Of a DNA stretch of 28,313 bases, positions 1-9,113 are shown one piece after another. How positions within the stretch are numbered: position 1 is the first letter of the stretch; each line of letters opens with the position of its first letter. The translations under genes were made by a program, and so were the position numbers. The notes below the pieces were generated by a model that saw only the letters and a list, made by a program, of their open reading frames with translations, made no database searches and was not told the DNA's origin. The DNA is from Entrophospora sp. SA101. Lineage: Eukaryota > Glomeromycota > Glomeromycetes > Entrophosporales > Entrophosporaceae. The stretch covers positions 1 through 28,313 of the forward strand of contig CAUDNR010000442.1 in assembly GCA_958430865.1 (NCBI GenBank), in the 5' to 3' direction.

Positions 1-136
1 ATATGAATTGATCGACAAAGGAGTTCCAATTTTTCTAGATTCGATTTCCAAATTTGGTAATAATCCTGACTGTATTAACAAGTTAATTTAATCATGTGAT
101 ATGTTAATATAATAAAATGAATTCAAAGTCACATCA
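1..136. other. AT-rich flank left of the Tc1 element, no gene seen
   Basis: I see no gene, RNA or repeat here. The stretch abuts the TA target dinucleotide at 137-138. Confidence 0.5.
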
Positions 137-138
137 TA

Positions 139-315
139 TACAGTGCCTAGACAAAAGTTTCAGACACTCTAAATGTGTTAATCACACAAAAATGTACATA
201 ATAAGTACACAAAAAATTATATCAATTAATAGTTTAGGTTCTGAAGATTATGTATATAAAATTTTATATCCCGAAATTTTCTAGAACTTAAAGCAATTAA
301 AAGTAAAAAAATCCC
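139..315 (+). repeat. Left terminal inverted repeat of the Tc1 element
   Basis: About 175 bp. It matches the reverse complement of 3302-3478 with roughly 90% identity by eye, including the shared block TTAGGTTCTGAAGATTATG. The match decays after the A-rich stretch at about 311. Confidence 0.9.
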
Positions 316-487
316 AAATATTTTTTGGAAAAAATATTGATCATCAATTTTATCAGTAACAGTTACTATTATTATTTACAGATAACAATTTTTATCTTAC
401 AGTAGCTAAACCCTTATTGATCTAATACTTAGTTGGCCAACCCTTACTTTTAATGCATGCTTGAATTATTCGGGCATACATTCTATC

Positions 488-1180
488 TAAGGCTCCAAAC
501 GAATCGAATCGAACCAAACCGGATTCCTAAAATTTTTTTAACGTCATATTAAATTTATATTACACAGTGAATCTCAATTAGTGTGCCTCCATTTAATGAA
601 TACTAATGGATTGAGGTCTAAGAATGGTTTAATGATAAATAAAATTCTTCTTGATATGATATTTATTCGAATTTTTAATAACGGATTAATGGTCATGTGA
701 CCTATATTATTAATAATGAGTAAAAAAGTAATGATTTACAGTTGTACAATTCATTAAATAATAAGCACTAATATTTCAACAGATGCAATTATTGCTCCAG
801 GTAAAAATTTTTTTTTGAATTTTACAATATTTATACTATATAAATAAATATAAAATAAAAAATATTTTTGTAAATAAAATTATAAAATATACATTAAAAT
901 AAAGATTTTTCATTTATTATATATAGTGTATTTGATTCAAATCATGGATTCAAATCAGTTATTATTATAGATTCGAACCAGTCAGTTTTGAATCAAATCA
1001 AATCAGTTCAAATCAAATTATATATTCGAATCCGTTCGAATCAAATTATATATTCAAATCTGTTTATTCAAATCAAATCAAAGTACAATTCGATTCAATT
1101 CGAATTCAATTTGAATGAAACGAATCAAAAATTAAGTGATTCGAATCGATTTGAATTTCATTGATTAGTTCAGAGCCTTA
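488..1180. mobile_element. Nested hAT-like non-autonomous element
   Basis: It begins TAAGGCTCCAAAC and ends GTTCAGAGCCTTA, giving short terminal inverted repeats (TAAGGCTCyrAAC). It is flanked by 8-bp copies ATTCTATC (480-487) and TTTCTATC (1181-1188), differing at one base; an 8-bp target duplication is the hAT hallmark. The interior holds many TTCGAATC-like repeats near both ends, which may be subterminal transposase-binding sites (inference). It inserted just past the 3' end of the Tc1 transposase frame. This copy has lost about 100 bp present in the tandem copy at 1474-2208. Confidence 0.82.
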
Positions 1181-1195
1181 TTTCTATCAAATTTA

Positions 1196-1473
1196 TTAAA
1201 ACATTTTCAGGAATGTTTTTTCAAGTTCATTTTTATTTTTAAATTTATCAGGTCTTTTACAAATTCTTTTTTCCAACTCTTTCCATAGATGTTCAATTGG
1301 ATTCAAGTCAGGAGACAGACTTGGCCAATTATTTAAAGTTTTTATCTTATCCATTATTTGACAATTCTTGCTGTATGAACAGGTGCATTATCATCTTGAA
1401 ACAAACACCCTCTTCCATTAAATTTATTATAAACAAGTAGGAGCAACTGCAACTCTAGTATTTCTATATAGTC
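1196..1473 (-). pseudogene. Duplicated 3' fragment of the Tc1 transposase
   Basis: Near-identical second copy of the transposase C-terminal coding region at 2224-2501 (DDNAPVHT and DLNPIEHLW blocks). It was created when the interval 548-1473 was duplicated in tandem. The 5' end is cut at the duplication junction near 1474, so it has no DNA-binding domain and no start. Confidence 0.9.
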
Positions 1474-2208
1474 ATTAAATTTATATTACACAGTGAATCT
1501 CAATTAGTGTACCTCAATTTAATGAATACTAATGGATTGAGGTCTAAGAATGGTTTAATGATAATAAAATTCTTCTTGGTATGATATTTATTCGAATTTT
1601 TAATAATAACGGATTTCTTAATATTAATGTTAATGGTCGTGTGACCTATATTATTAATAATGAGTAAAAAAAATAACACGATTTACAGTTGTCAATTCAT
1701 TAAATCTAAAATAATAAGTATTAATATTACTGATGCTTCTTCAACTTCTTCGATTTCTTCAACAAGAAGAACAAGAAGCATTGCGCGGAATCATTTTACA
1801 ACCATAGATGGAAAGGCAAGATGCAATTATTGCTCCAAGTAAAATTTTTTTACAATATTTATACTATATAAATAAATATAAAATAAAAAATATTTTTGTA
1901 AATAAAACTATAAAATATACATTAAAATGAAGATTTTTCATTTATTATATATAGTGTATTTGATTCAAATCATGGATTCAAATCAGTTATTATTATAGAT
2001 TCGAACCAGTCAGTTTTGAATCAAATCAAATCAGTTCAAATCAAATTATATATTCGAATCCGTTCGAATCAAATTATATATTCAAATCTGTTTATTCAAA
2101 TCAAATCAAAGTACAATTCGATTCAATTCGAATTCAATTTGAATGAAACGAATCAAAAATTAAGTGATTCGAATCGATTTGAATTTCATTGATTAGTTCA
2201 GAGCCTTA
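1474..2208. mobile_element. Tandem partial copy of the nested hAT-like element
   Basis: Repeats 548-1180 with a few substitutions and an extra segment of about 100 bp around 1690-1815 that the first copy lacks. It lacks the left end of the element, because the duplication starts inside it. It ends with the same GTTCAGAGCCTTA and TTTCTATC flank. Confidence 0.85.
1660..1842 (+). pseudogene. N-terminal fragment of a hAT transposase with half a BED zinc finger
   Basis: A 60-codon frame containing the block RNHFTTIDGKARCNYCSK. The HF...KA-C-x2-C arrangement is the first half of a BED zinc finger, the DNA-binding domain at the N-terminus of many hAT transposases. It stops directly after the two cysteines, so the His pair and the whole catalytic domain are missing. 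A Ser/Thr-rich leader precedes it. It is a remnant that identifies the family of the nested element rather than a functional gene. Most of it is deleted in the first tandem copy. Confidence 0.65.
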
Positions 2209-2223
2209 TTTCTATCAAATTTA

Positions 2224-3088
2224 TTAAAACATTTTCAGGAATGTTTTTTCAAGTTCATTTTTATTTTTAAATTTATCAGGTCTTTTACAAATTCTTTTTT
2301 CCAACTCTTTCCATAGATGTTCAATTGGATTCAAGTCAGGAGACAGACTTGGCCAATTATTTAAAGTTTTTATCTTATCCATTATTTGACAATTCTTGCT
2401 GTATGAACAGGTGCATTATCATCTTGAAACAAACACCCTCTTCCATTAAATTTATTATAAACAAGTAGGAGCAACTGCAACTCTAGTATTTCTATATAGT
2501 CATGGCTATTCATTTTTCCATTTACTTTTATTAGTGGACCAATCCTTTACCCGAAAAACACCCCATACCATTATGACTCTGCCACCATGTTTCAATATTG
2601 TATCTGGTTCCTGGTGTTCTCCAAACATAACCTGGACCATCACTTTGAAACAAAGTGTACCTCCTCTCATCACTCCAAATGACATTTTTCCATTTTCTAA
2701 TGGATCAATCTTTCTTATCAAGGCACCAATTTAGATGGTTAATTCTGTGTTGTTCACTAGTAAGGGGCTTAGCTACTGGAACACAAGAATTAATATTTAA
2801 ACCATGTAGATTTCTTCTGATTGTTCTAGTAGAGACTTGTAAATCAGTTATTTCATTAAATTTATCTTTTATTTGTTCAGCTGATTTACAATTATCTTTT
2901 TTAATGATTTTTTTCTATTTAAAATTTTAGGATGTCCACTTCTAGGTAAGGTTTTGACATTATCTCTCTCTTCAAAATTTTGTAATGTATTACTGTGGTC
3001 CTAGAAAAACCAAGAATTTTACTTTTGATGTACCACTTTTATAAAGACCAATTATCTGACTATGTTCATTTTCAGTTAAATGTGACAT
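2224..3088 (-). pseudogene. Tc1-type transposase pseudogene
   Basis: Conceptual translation starts at the ATG at 3088-3086 with MSHLTENEHSQIIGLYKSG, a helix-turn-helix DNA-binding start typical of Tc1 transposases. Then come the block ending in PRSGHPK, a WSDE block with the first catalytic Asp, [10 protein letters not shown] with the second Asp, and DLNPIEHLW with the Glu, ending FLKMF-stop. This is the DD34E catalytic order of Tc1 elements. The frame is destroyed. A TGA replaces the usual Trp codon just before the SIRKW block, stops follow the GKGLVH block, and a frameshift separates the DNAPVHT block from the [15 protein letters not shown] block. The nested hAT copy sits just 3' of the stop. 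Dead gene. Confidence 0.92.
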
Positions 3089-3301
3089 TTTATCAAAATT
3101 TTTAATTTTTTAAAATTATCAAAATCTTCAAAAATTTGTCAAAAAAATTTTAAACAAGAAAATGCAAAAAAATTTATCTTGAGAATCAGAATATCTTAGA
3201 TTATCATATATAAAATTTTTAAAATGAATGTGTTATTATATAGTCTTTAGGGAAATTATCAAAAACTTTCATTATTAAGATTTTTTGTCCAAAAATGATT
3301 A

Positions 3302-3478
3302 GATTTTTTTTTATTTTTTAATTGCTTAAGTTCTAGAAAATATCGGGACATAAGATTTTATATACATAATCTTCAGAACCTAAGCTATAAATTGATATAA
3401 TTTTTTGTGTACTTATTATGTATGTTTTTGTGTAATTAACACATTAAGGGTGTCTAAAACTTTTGTCCAGGTACTGTA
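3302..3478 (-). repeat. Right terminal inverted repeat of the Tc1 element
   Basis: Reverse complement of 139-315. It ends ...TACTGTA immediately before the TA target duplicate at 3479-3480. Confidence 0.9.
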
Positions 3479-3480
3479 TA

Positions 3481-3715
3481 ATCACCAATTTACATAATTT
3501 TTATATACTGATCTTTCTATGGTTGGTTCGGTCTAAAGACCTCCTATTACTGCGCCACGCGCTCAAATTTCAAAAAAATGCAATAAAATTGTATTACGAT
3601 TTAATGTGTAACGGTTTAATCATTCTAAAAGAAAAAAAATTAAAATTTAAGATAGATTGTTTTTTTATTATTTTACTTGTTATTTACTAATAACTCGAGC
3701 GGGCCATGCATGAAC
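3481..3715. other. Interval with no gene recognised
   Basis: AT-rich DNA between the Tc1 right end and the next dispersed repeat. Short open frames exist, but none has a recognisable motif or splice context. Confidence 0.4.
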
Positions 3716-4096
3716 TTTGGTATATTATTATTCAATTTAATGAATCTAATTATCAGATCATTTGGAATAAGTTAAATATTAACAAAATATATTTATATTG
3801 GGCAAGTTATAATGATGATGATAATAATAATCTTATTTTTTTATTACAACTTGTATCTATGGCATTACGATTATCACTACCACTACCACCATTACTATCA
3901 CTACCACTACCATCATTACCACCACTACCACCATCATTACCATCACTACCACCACAACCCTTTAGAGCTTTATTCCGAAATATTCAAACCTTGCTTGATG
4001 TACTATGCCAAAGGTCTATTAATAAATAAATTTCTTTATTGTTAATTATTATTTCTCCAATTCTTTGTATTCATAATTATCAAACAATAAATTAAC

Positions 4097-4133
<37 letters not shown>

Positions 4134-4563
4134 TTGAAATTTTGACCATGTAATTTTAAAATTCTAAATAAATTAATAACCTTATAAATCAGTCCCTTAT
4201 AATTAAAAGCAAAATTTTTCTAACACAACCTTCCAAGTAGTTATAAGCGACTTTGTAGGGAACACTTTGGCACAACTGTTGCTGCTGAATTTGCTTTAGT
4301 CTGCATACTGGTTGAGCGATAATCTTAAAATAAGTGTGAAGAAAAGAAACGCTTTTGACCTGGCGTAGAATAACCAATATTTAAGCTAGTCTTTTCTTTT
4401 AACTATTGTTAAAAGCCCCAGTCTGGCTCTAAAAAATTTATTATGGTTAAAAATCGCTTGCTATATGAAAAACGGAGATTTTTTTTTTTGAAGTGGACGA
4501 CAATAAATTTTTTCGTGTAACGTTTATATTGAATGACACTTGATCTGCAATGTCCCGCGACTA
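3716..4563 (+). repeat. Dispersed repeat A (copy of 13392-14064)
   Basis: Matches 13392-14064 in the same orientation, from TTTGGTATATTATTATTC to TGCAATGTCCCGCGACTA, then both diverge. It contains a CCACTACCATCAC-type minisatellite at 3879-3955 and a conserved block at 4250-4563. About 180 bp here (roughly 4070-4250, including an ATT microsatellite) are absent from the other copy. Sharp common ends suggest a mobile element, but I see no inverted or long terminal repeats and no enzyme, so the class is unknown. Confidence 0.8.
4097..4134. repeat. (ATT)n microsatellite
   Basis: About a dozen ATT units within repeat A. Confidence 0.95.
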
Positions 4564-4582
4564 TTAACAAGAGTTTATATAT

Positions 4583-4690
4583 GTGTCCGACTTATCAAGA
4601 AATTTTTAATATAAAAAAAAGGGCTGTAAATTTTTGTCCGAGTTAGGCCAAATCCGACTTATCGAGTGTCCGACTTATCGAGTTAACCTT
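4583..4690. mobile_element. Possible pogo/Tigger-like transposon end
   Basis: The motif TCCGACTTATC occurs three times (about 4586, 4652 and 4668), the last two directly adjacent. Read on the minus strand this is CTCGATAAGTCGGA repeated, the style of repeated subterminal motif seen at ends of pogo/Tigger elements. I could not find a matching opposite end or a transposase, so this is only a suggestion. Confidence 0.3.
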
Positions 4691-4910
4691 ATGTAGTAGT
4701 TAATTTATTGTTTGATAATTATGAATACAAAGAATTGAGAAAAAATAATTAACAATAAAGAAATTTACTTATTAATGATAGACTTTTGGCTGTACATCAA
4801 GTAAGGTTTGAATATTCGGAACAAAGCTCTAAAGGGTTGTGGTGGTAATGATGATGGCAGTGGCAATAATCATAATGCCATGGATACAAGTTGGTAATAA
4901 AAAAATAAAT
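4690..4910 (-). repeat. Inverted partial copy of dispersed repeat A
   Basis: On the minus strand this matches 3840-4105: the CCATGGCATTATGATTATTG region, a shortened CCACCA minisatellite, the CCCTTTAGAGCTTTGTTC block and ATCAAACAATAAATTAACTA. With repeat A it forms a large inverted pair with about 580 bp between the arms, able in principle to form a cruciform or a double-stranded transcript. Confidence 0.82.
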
Positions 4911-5053
4911 TATTATTATCATTATTATTGAAAGATTATAATAATAATAATAAATGATAATAATAATTATGCGTAACAATCGTTTCTGATCGTACACCAT
5001 CAGATCGTTCCATTTTTTTTCTTTGAAAAAATAAAAAAGTAATCAATAATTAA

Positions 5054-5619
5054 TAGATATGTGCCACGCACAGTGCGTGAGTGCACAATGCGCGCATAGT
5101 TCTCAGTATTTTTAGTTAAGTTTTTGTATATAGGCATTAATTAATAAATATTTTCTAGTTAAAGAATATATATATAAATATGCTATTTAATTTTTTAAAG
5201 GCCAACATTATTGCGCATTCATGACAATTCTCTGTGTACTATTACTATTACTATCTCTTAAACGGTCAAAGTATTCTTTAATGGTAACGTGAAATGATTT
5301 TTTGATCACGATCTTGCATTCTTATTGGCCAATTTAACGATCTGCAAAGTAAAAATAGTCAATCGACCAGCTTTTAAGAAAGATTTTACGAAAACCACAA
5401 GGATAATAACATAATTTTAATTCAAATATCAACAGCCGAATCTCAAAGATCATTTTCGCATTAGGAAGTGATACCTTCAGAAAAAGTTTTTTATAACAGA
5501 AAAAAAATTTCGGCCGAAAAACCGTTTAAGGTATAATACTAATACACTATATGCATTATGTGCACTGTGCGCACAGTGCGCGAAAAAAAATCAGGGTTAC
5601 TATGAATGGCACATCTCTA
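5054..5619. mobile_element. hAT-type MITE (566 bp) with perfect 8-bp target duplication
   Basis: Left end TAGATATGTGCCA and right end (reverse complement) TAGAGATGTGCCA form inverted repeats of a hAT type. Identical 8-bp flanks ATAATTAA lie at 5046-5053 and 5620-5627. CpG-rich GCGCAC/GTGCGC clusters lie inside both ends, unlike the AT-rich surroundings; the right cluster contains the perfect palindrome CACTGTGCGCACAGTG. I found no transposase, so it is non-autonomous. Confidence 0.88.
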
Positions 5620-5627
5620 ATAATTAA

Positions 5628-5861
5628 TAGTTGATGCAACATTGGATACATATCCTTTTAATAATTTATTATTAATATAAGGATGCCGGTTGCAAATTTT
5701 TGATGATGGTTGCTACCACCTTTGTGTCATATAAAAATGATTGCAACCGCCTTTACAACCATTTTATTTCCTTTTTTGAGTTGTGACATGGAACACTATA
5801 TTAATAGTATATTATTACTATAAGAATATTAATTAGAATATTTTGATGTTGAATTTTCTAT
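5628..5861. other. No gene; small inverted repeat with GGTTGCAA / TTGCAACC
   Basis: GGTTGCAAATTTTTG near 5687 faces GATTGCAACCGCC near 5740, giving a short imperfect inverted repeat. Nothing else is recognised. Confidence 0.4.
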
Positions 5862-6648
5862 CAAATACAAATAATCTCTATTTTCTAAAAATAAATAATT
5901 AGTAATAAATAAAATATGATTGAGTAACAGATTGTACAACCTTTGGAAAAAGAAATTAATATATTAATATAATCACACATACCTTTAACAATAGCAGTTA
6001 CATCGGTGCTTATAATATTGAAATAATTGTCATCTTCTGGTCAATTGATATGATTTTAACCCAAAACTTTACATATATGTTATTTATTTATAAATGTATA
6101 AATAAAACCATTAATAATCATTAATAAAATTTTCTTTTAATCTATATATTACATATTAATAACATCTCCATCAGATCCTGCTAATGCATTAATAAATAAA
6201 TACCTTTCCCTATAAAAAATTGGTACGGAAATGTATGGGAAAATGTATGGAAAGCTGTACAGAATTTTAACTGAAATTCGCATTTTTCCATACAAACTCC
6301 AAGCATTTTCCCATGCATTTCTGTGCCAAATTTTTTATAGGGTTTTAATTTAATCATTACACTTCTAAATATATATAAAAAATAATAGGAAATAAAAATT
6401 AGTAATAGTATGAACTAATCTTTAAAATATTAAAAAAACCAAGATTAACTGACATTATTTCCATTTTATTAATAGCCATTCTTGAAAAAAGTCTTTTACG
6501 CGAATTTGTTTTTGTTTGAAAATATTAAATAAATGCAATCTTCTATTTCATCCAGCAATGTATATTAATATATTAATATTATTAGGTAAAATGTTTATTA
6601 TATTATGAAAATAATCTTTAAAGAGCAAATTTGAAGTTAATACTTTTC
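5862..6648 (-). repeat. Inverted segmental copy of 12760-13395 (block D)
   Basis: The reverse complement aligns along its length with 12760-13395, sharing for example TTGCTGGATGAAATAGAAG and CAGGATCTGATGGAGATG. On the minus strand it carries exon-like pieces such as DDNYFNIISTDVTAIVK followed by a good intron (GTATGTGTG to TTTTTCCAAAG, about 5970-6011). Surrounding frames are broken, so it may be a degenerate gene fragment. Block D contains a 135-bp MITE that the other copy lacks. Confidence 0.85.
6208..6342. mobile_element. 135-bp hairpin MITE
   Basis: Starts CCCTATAAAAAATTGG and ends CCAAATTTTTTATAGGG, with inverted arms of about 50 bp, so nearly the whole element can fold into a hairpin. 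The other copy of this segment (near 13062-13066) has an uninterrupted AAAA at the same place, giving the empty site directly. Comparing the two, the insertion added 3 bp of T (TTT before, TTTT after, against TTTT in the empty site), consistent with a 3-bp target duplication. The superfamily is uncertain; PIF/Harbinger makes 3-bp duplications but prefers TWA. Confidence 0.85.
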
Positions 6649-6865
6649 CAAAAATCGTTATATTCATTACACGATTCAATTTCATTTTCACATACAAGTT
6701 CTAAAGTGAAGATTGTAATTTAGAAGGTGCTGAGATTGAAGATGATAACATAAAAAAATTTATCTATCATCTTTACTTTTAATTTTATTTTGCCAATGAC
6801 TTAGATTTTCGTCATGCTTTAGTCATTTGTCATTTTATGAAATAGTTTCTCAACTCCAAATCAAA

Positions 6866-6943
6866 TTCATCAAATTTGGTGGAATTAGTGGCTTCAAACA
6901 AAATAAAGCAGGTTGTAAATATTGCAGCCATGGATTAAATTAA
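6866..6943 (+). pseudogene. BED zinc-finger remnant in copy P
   Basis: Conceptual FIKFGGISGFKQNKAGCKYC then a stop after SHGLN. The KA-x-C-x2-C pattern is the start of a BED finger of hAT transposase type. The frame closes before the His residues; the matching fragment in copy Q (10261-10512) stays open longer. Confidence 0.5.
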
Positions 6944-7514
6944 GTTGTTTGAAGGTGTTGGAATGCATTTTTTGTATGTCCTCGAAGCAATATTTTTTTA
7001 TAGCAATAAGTATGTATGTAACTCTGTATCAACAATCACCATTTGATCCAAATTTTCTTCCAAATACGAATTTGACATCATCATAATTATGAAGGCGAAA
7101 GTATTTATGTAAGTGTCGGGGTAAAAAAAAAGGCACTTATAGTGGTGTTAGGTACTTATTTTAATTTTTATAGGTACTAAAAATGCAATAAAAAATTGGT
7201 TTATCGGTCATACTCTATTTAACTGTTGTTATGATATTAATCGCTAATAAAATAATTAACAGTGAGTGAAACAATTTAATCATAAATGTGATATATTTCT
7301 AAAAAATAAAACAGAAATCTACAATGGCAATTTCCAATACTAACAGGTTGGGCGCCTTTAAACACTAAAACAAAAGCATTTCAAACTATTAATAGATAAG
7401 TTTTATTATTTATGAATTATGAATTATGTAATTCAGACGCAGCAATCAATTGTTTAAAGTAATCACTTATAAAAAATTAAAAAAAAAATTACATTAAAAT
7501 ATAAAATATATGAA

Positions 7515-8103
7515 TTAAGGGTATGCTACGGTGGCCGGGCCTTCTACACAGAATAAAGTTCTGCCTTCGCTGACAACTGAATAACAACATTAGCAAATAT
7601 TTATTAGAGAGTCAGTTTCCAAGCAAAATTAATAAAACAATATGAGATAACTTACGAGTCGTTTTTATGAGATAATTGATGGTTTCATTCACAGGTTGGT
7701 TAGGACTATTATGGACCACATATTCGATTGTAAAGTCGTGGTGTCCTGCCGGAATTGGACAATCTATATCAGGGGGTTTTGAATCACCTTCACAATAATC
7801 CTCTTCATATGTTAATATTGGTGTACCATCAAGTAAGGTGACAGCCATGACAAGAGTGGTTTTTGGTTCAATTTCAACAGTGCTATCCCATACAATGTGT
7901 TCAATGTTCTTTTTACCAGGTACAAATATTGGCGGAGTGTATGTATCCTCAGTAACAACGATGGGGAAGTTACCATCACATTGAGTAAATGCACCAACTT
8001 TGGGTGCTCTTTTTCTGAAATCACTACGCGGAAGTGAATTTATTATTGTTGTAAATAAGGCCAAGAACAAGAACAAGCAAATATTATTATTAATTGCGTA
8101 CAT
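7515..8103 (-). CDS. Secreted ML-domain (MD-2-related lipid-recognition / PG-PI transfer-like) protein, paralog 1
   Basis: Two exons, 8103-7656 and 7576-7515, joined across a 79-nt intron (GTAAGTTAT to TTATTCAG), giving 169 aa. Residues 1 to about 23 are a hydrophobic signal peptide. RKRAP follows, a dibasic Kex2-like site, so a short propeptide is likely removed. The mature part has four cysteines (QCDG, DYCEG, DCPIPAGH, FCVEG) and the all-beta pattern of ML proteins; CPIPAG is the typical block. Fungal relatives bind phosphatidylglycerol/phosphatidylinositol or sterols; the ligand here is unknown. Without splicing the frame stops soon after exon 1, so the conserved CVEG-ATVAYP tail requires the intron to be removed. 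Roughly 70% identical by eye to the paralog at 11047-11640. Confidence 0.88.
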
Positions 8104-8163
8104 TTTGATTTGTTGTATTTTTGATTTTTACTTTGTTTTTTTACTTTAATCAAATTCTATTTT

Positions 8164-8171
8164 TATTTATA
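8164..8171 (-). promoter_or_regulatory. Candidate TATA box of ML paralog 1
   Basis: TATAAATA on the minus strand, about 61 bp before the ATG. It is conserved at an equivalent position before paralog 2. Confidence 0.5.
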
Positions 8172-8305
8172 TTAAAAAACCCAACACAAGATTCCTTATA
8201 TCAGAATTGGAGTTCAACAAAATAAAAAATCTTATAAACCCATATGTTTACATATGCGTATATTAATAATACATCAGTATTTTTGCGGAGGTCAATCATT
8301 TACTA

Positions 8306-8989
8306 ATACAAGTATTAAAAAGTGCAGATGCTATTCGGTCCTTGGCCGTTCGGTCCAATCTTGGGTCTGGAAGTCCTATCTTGGGACCGGACTAGACTTA
8401 AGTCTTGGGATTTAAAGCCCTGAAAAAGTCCTAAACTTTTTTTAAACATGAATTGTTTGTAATATTGCGAGATAGCTTTTTGATCAACGTTTTATGGCCG
8501 AGTTTGAGTTAACCATTTAGCTACACTCGTCGATTAATTGCAAGCTTTTACATACAATACTCGTTAATTAATTTGTTTTACGAATTTATTTACAATTATC
8601 CTTCTTGCTGCTTTTTACTTGTACCTGTAAATCTTCGGTGAATCTATTTTATGGCGAAAATAATAACAAATTATAACAAAAGCAATAAAACCTCCTATAC
8701 AGTTTCTATTTAAATTTCACTTTAATTTTACTTTGCTTTTACCAATTAAAGTCAGTTGTAATTTACAACAATTACTTTTAACACAACTTTTGCCAATTGG
8801 TCATAATACCTTACGTTTGCACTTAAACAATTATCAAAAGTTAAACAAAAATATTTACAGGTAACAAAAACCAAAATCAAACCTTTGCCTAATACCAAAT
8901 CCTCTATTCCACTCTGATAACCAAACAGACAATTAAACTATACTGTTTAATTAAACAAAAAAGAATTGAATATATTCCCCATAAAAAAA
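8306..8989. other. Intergenic stretch with a possible hAT end at 8330-8422
   Basis: Read on the minus strand, 8422-8330 starts CAGGGCTTTAAATCCCAAG and carries repeated CTTGGGwCyGG-type motifs, resembling a CAGGG-type hAT terminus. No partner end was found to the left. From 8423 to 8989 I recognise nothing. Confidence 0.3.
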
Positions 8990-9103
8990 ATAATACATTA
9001 TTTGAATTTTAATTGCAGAAACACTCACTATCATGAAAATTTGCAATAGTGGGAAAAGTCCATCTTTTCACCTGTAATCTTTCCGTGATTTTTCATTAAC
9101 ATT
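8990..9103 (+). repeat. Dispersed repeat R, copy 1
   Basis: Matches 9930-10043 (TTTGAATTTTAATT, TTTGCAATAGTGG, CCTTTCCGCAATTTTTC-like blocks). Direct orientation, about 940 bp apart. Confidence 0.75.
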
Positions 9104-9113
9104 AATAACAAAT

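Larger units (their letters stand above)
548..2501. repeat. Tandem duplication inside the Tc1 element (units 548-1473 and 1474-2501)
   Basis: Each unit runs from inside the nested hAT copy to inside the Tc1 transposase. The junction (about 1471-1477) joins the Tc1 sequence TATATAGTC to the hAT sequence ATTAAATTT. The two parents share only the dinucleotide AT there, so this looks like microhomology-mediated or replication-slip duplication. The units differ by a few SNPs and one indel of about 100 bp. Confidence 0.9.
139..3478 (-). mobile_element. Tc1/mariner-type DNA transposon, degenerate and enlarged by a nested insertion and duplication
   Basis: The element is flanked by TA dinucleotides (137-138 and 3479-3480), the usual Tc1/mariner target duplication. 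It starts TACAGTGCCTAGACAAAAG and ends with the inverse of TACAGTACCTGGACAAAAG. Long terminal inverted repeats (139-315 and 3302-3478) frame a minus-strand DDE transposase that is broken by stops and frameshifts. At 3.34 kb it is about twice the usual Tc1 length. The excess is explained by a nested hAT-like insertion at 488-1180 and a tandem duplication of roughly 0.9-1.0 kb. It cannot be autonomous as it stands, although the ends look intact enough to be mobilised in trans. Confidence 0.93.
6720..8305. repeat. Segmental duplication copy P containing the first ML gene
   Basis: Aligns in the same orientation with 10190-11855: shared 3' flank (TTTGGTGGAATTA, AACAATCACCATTTG and others), the gene, its TATA region and about 130 bp of upstream DNA (TTATATCAG to GGTCAAT). 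Small indels distinguish the copies, including about 50 bp near 10613-10660 that P lacks. Confidence 0.9.

Noticed and set aside
970..990. tRNA-like B box (GGTTCGAATCT on the minus strand) in the hAT-like repeats
   Set aside because: It is one of many TTCGAATC motifs in this repeat; no A box, acceptor stem or cloverleaf is present.
3812..4045. His/Tyr-rich frame as a real gene
   Set aside because: It lies inside a dispersed repeat and most of it is a minisatellite. Kept only as a hypothesis in the findings because three copies share the frame.
7612..8103. Unspliced 163-aa form of ML paralog 1
   Set aside because: Its last residues are translated intron starting at GTAAGT. Splicing restores a C-terminus (ATVAYP) shared with paralog 2.
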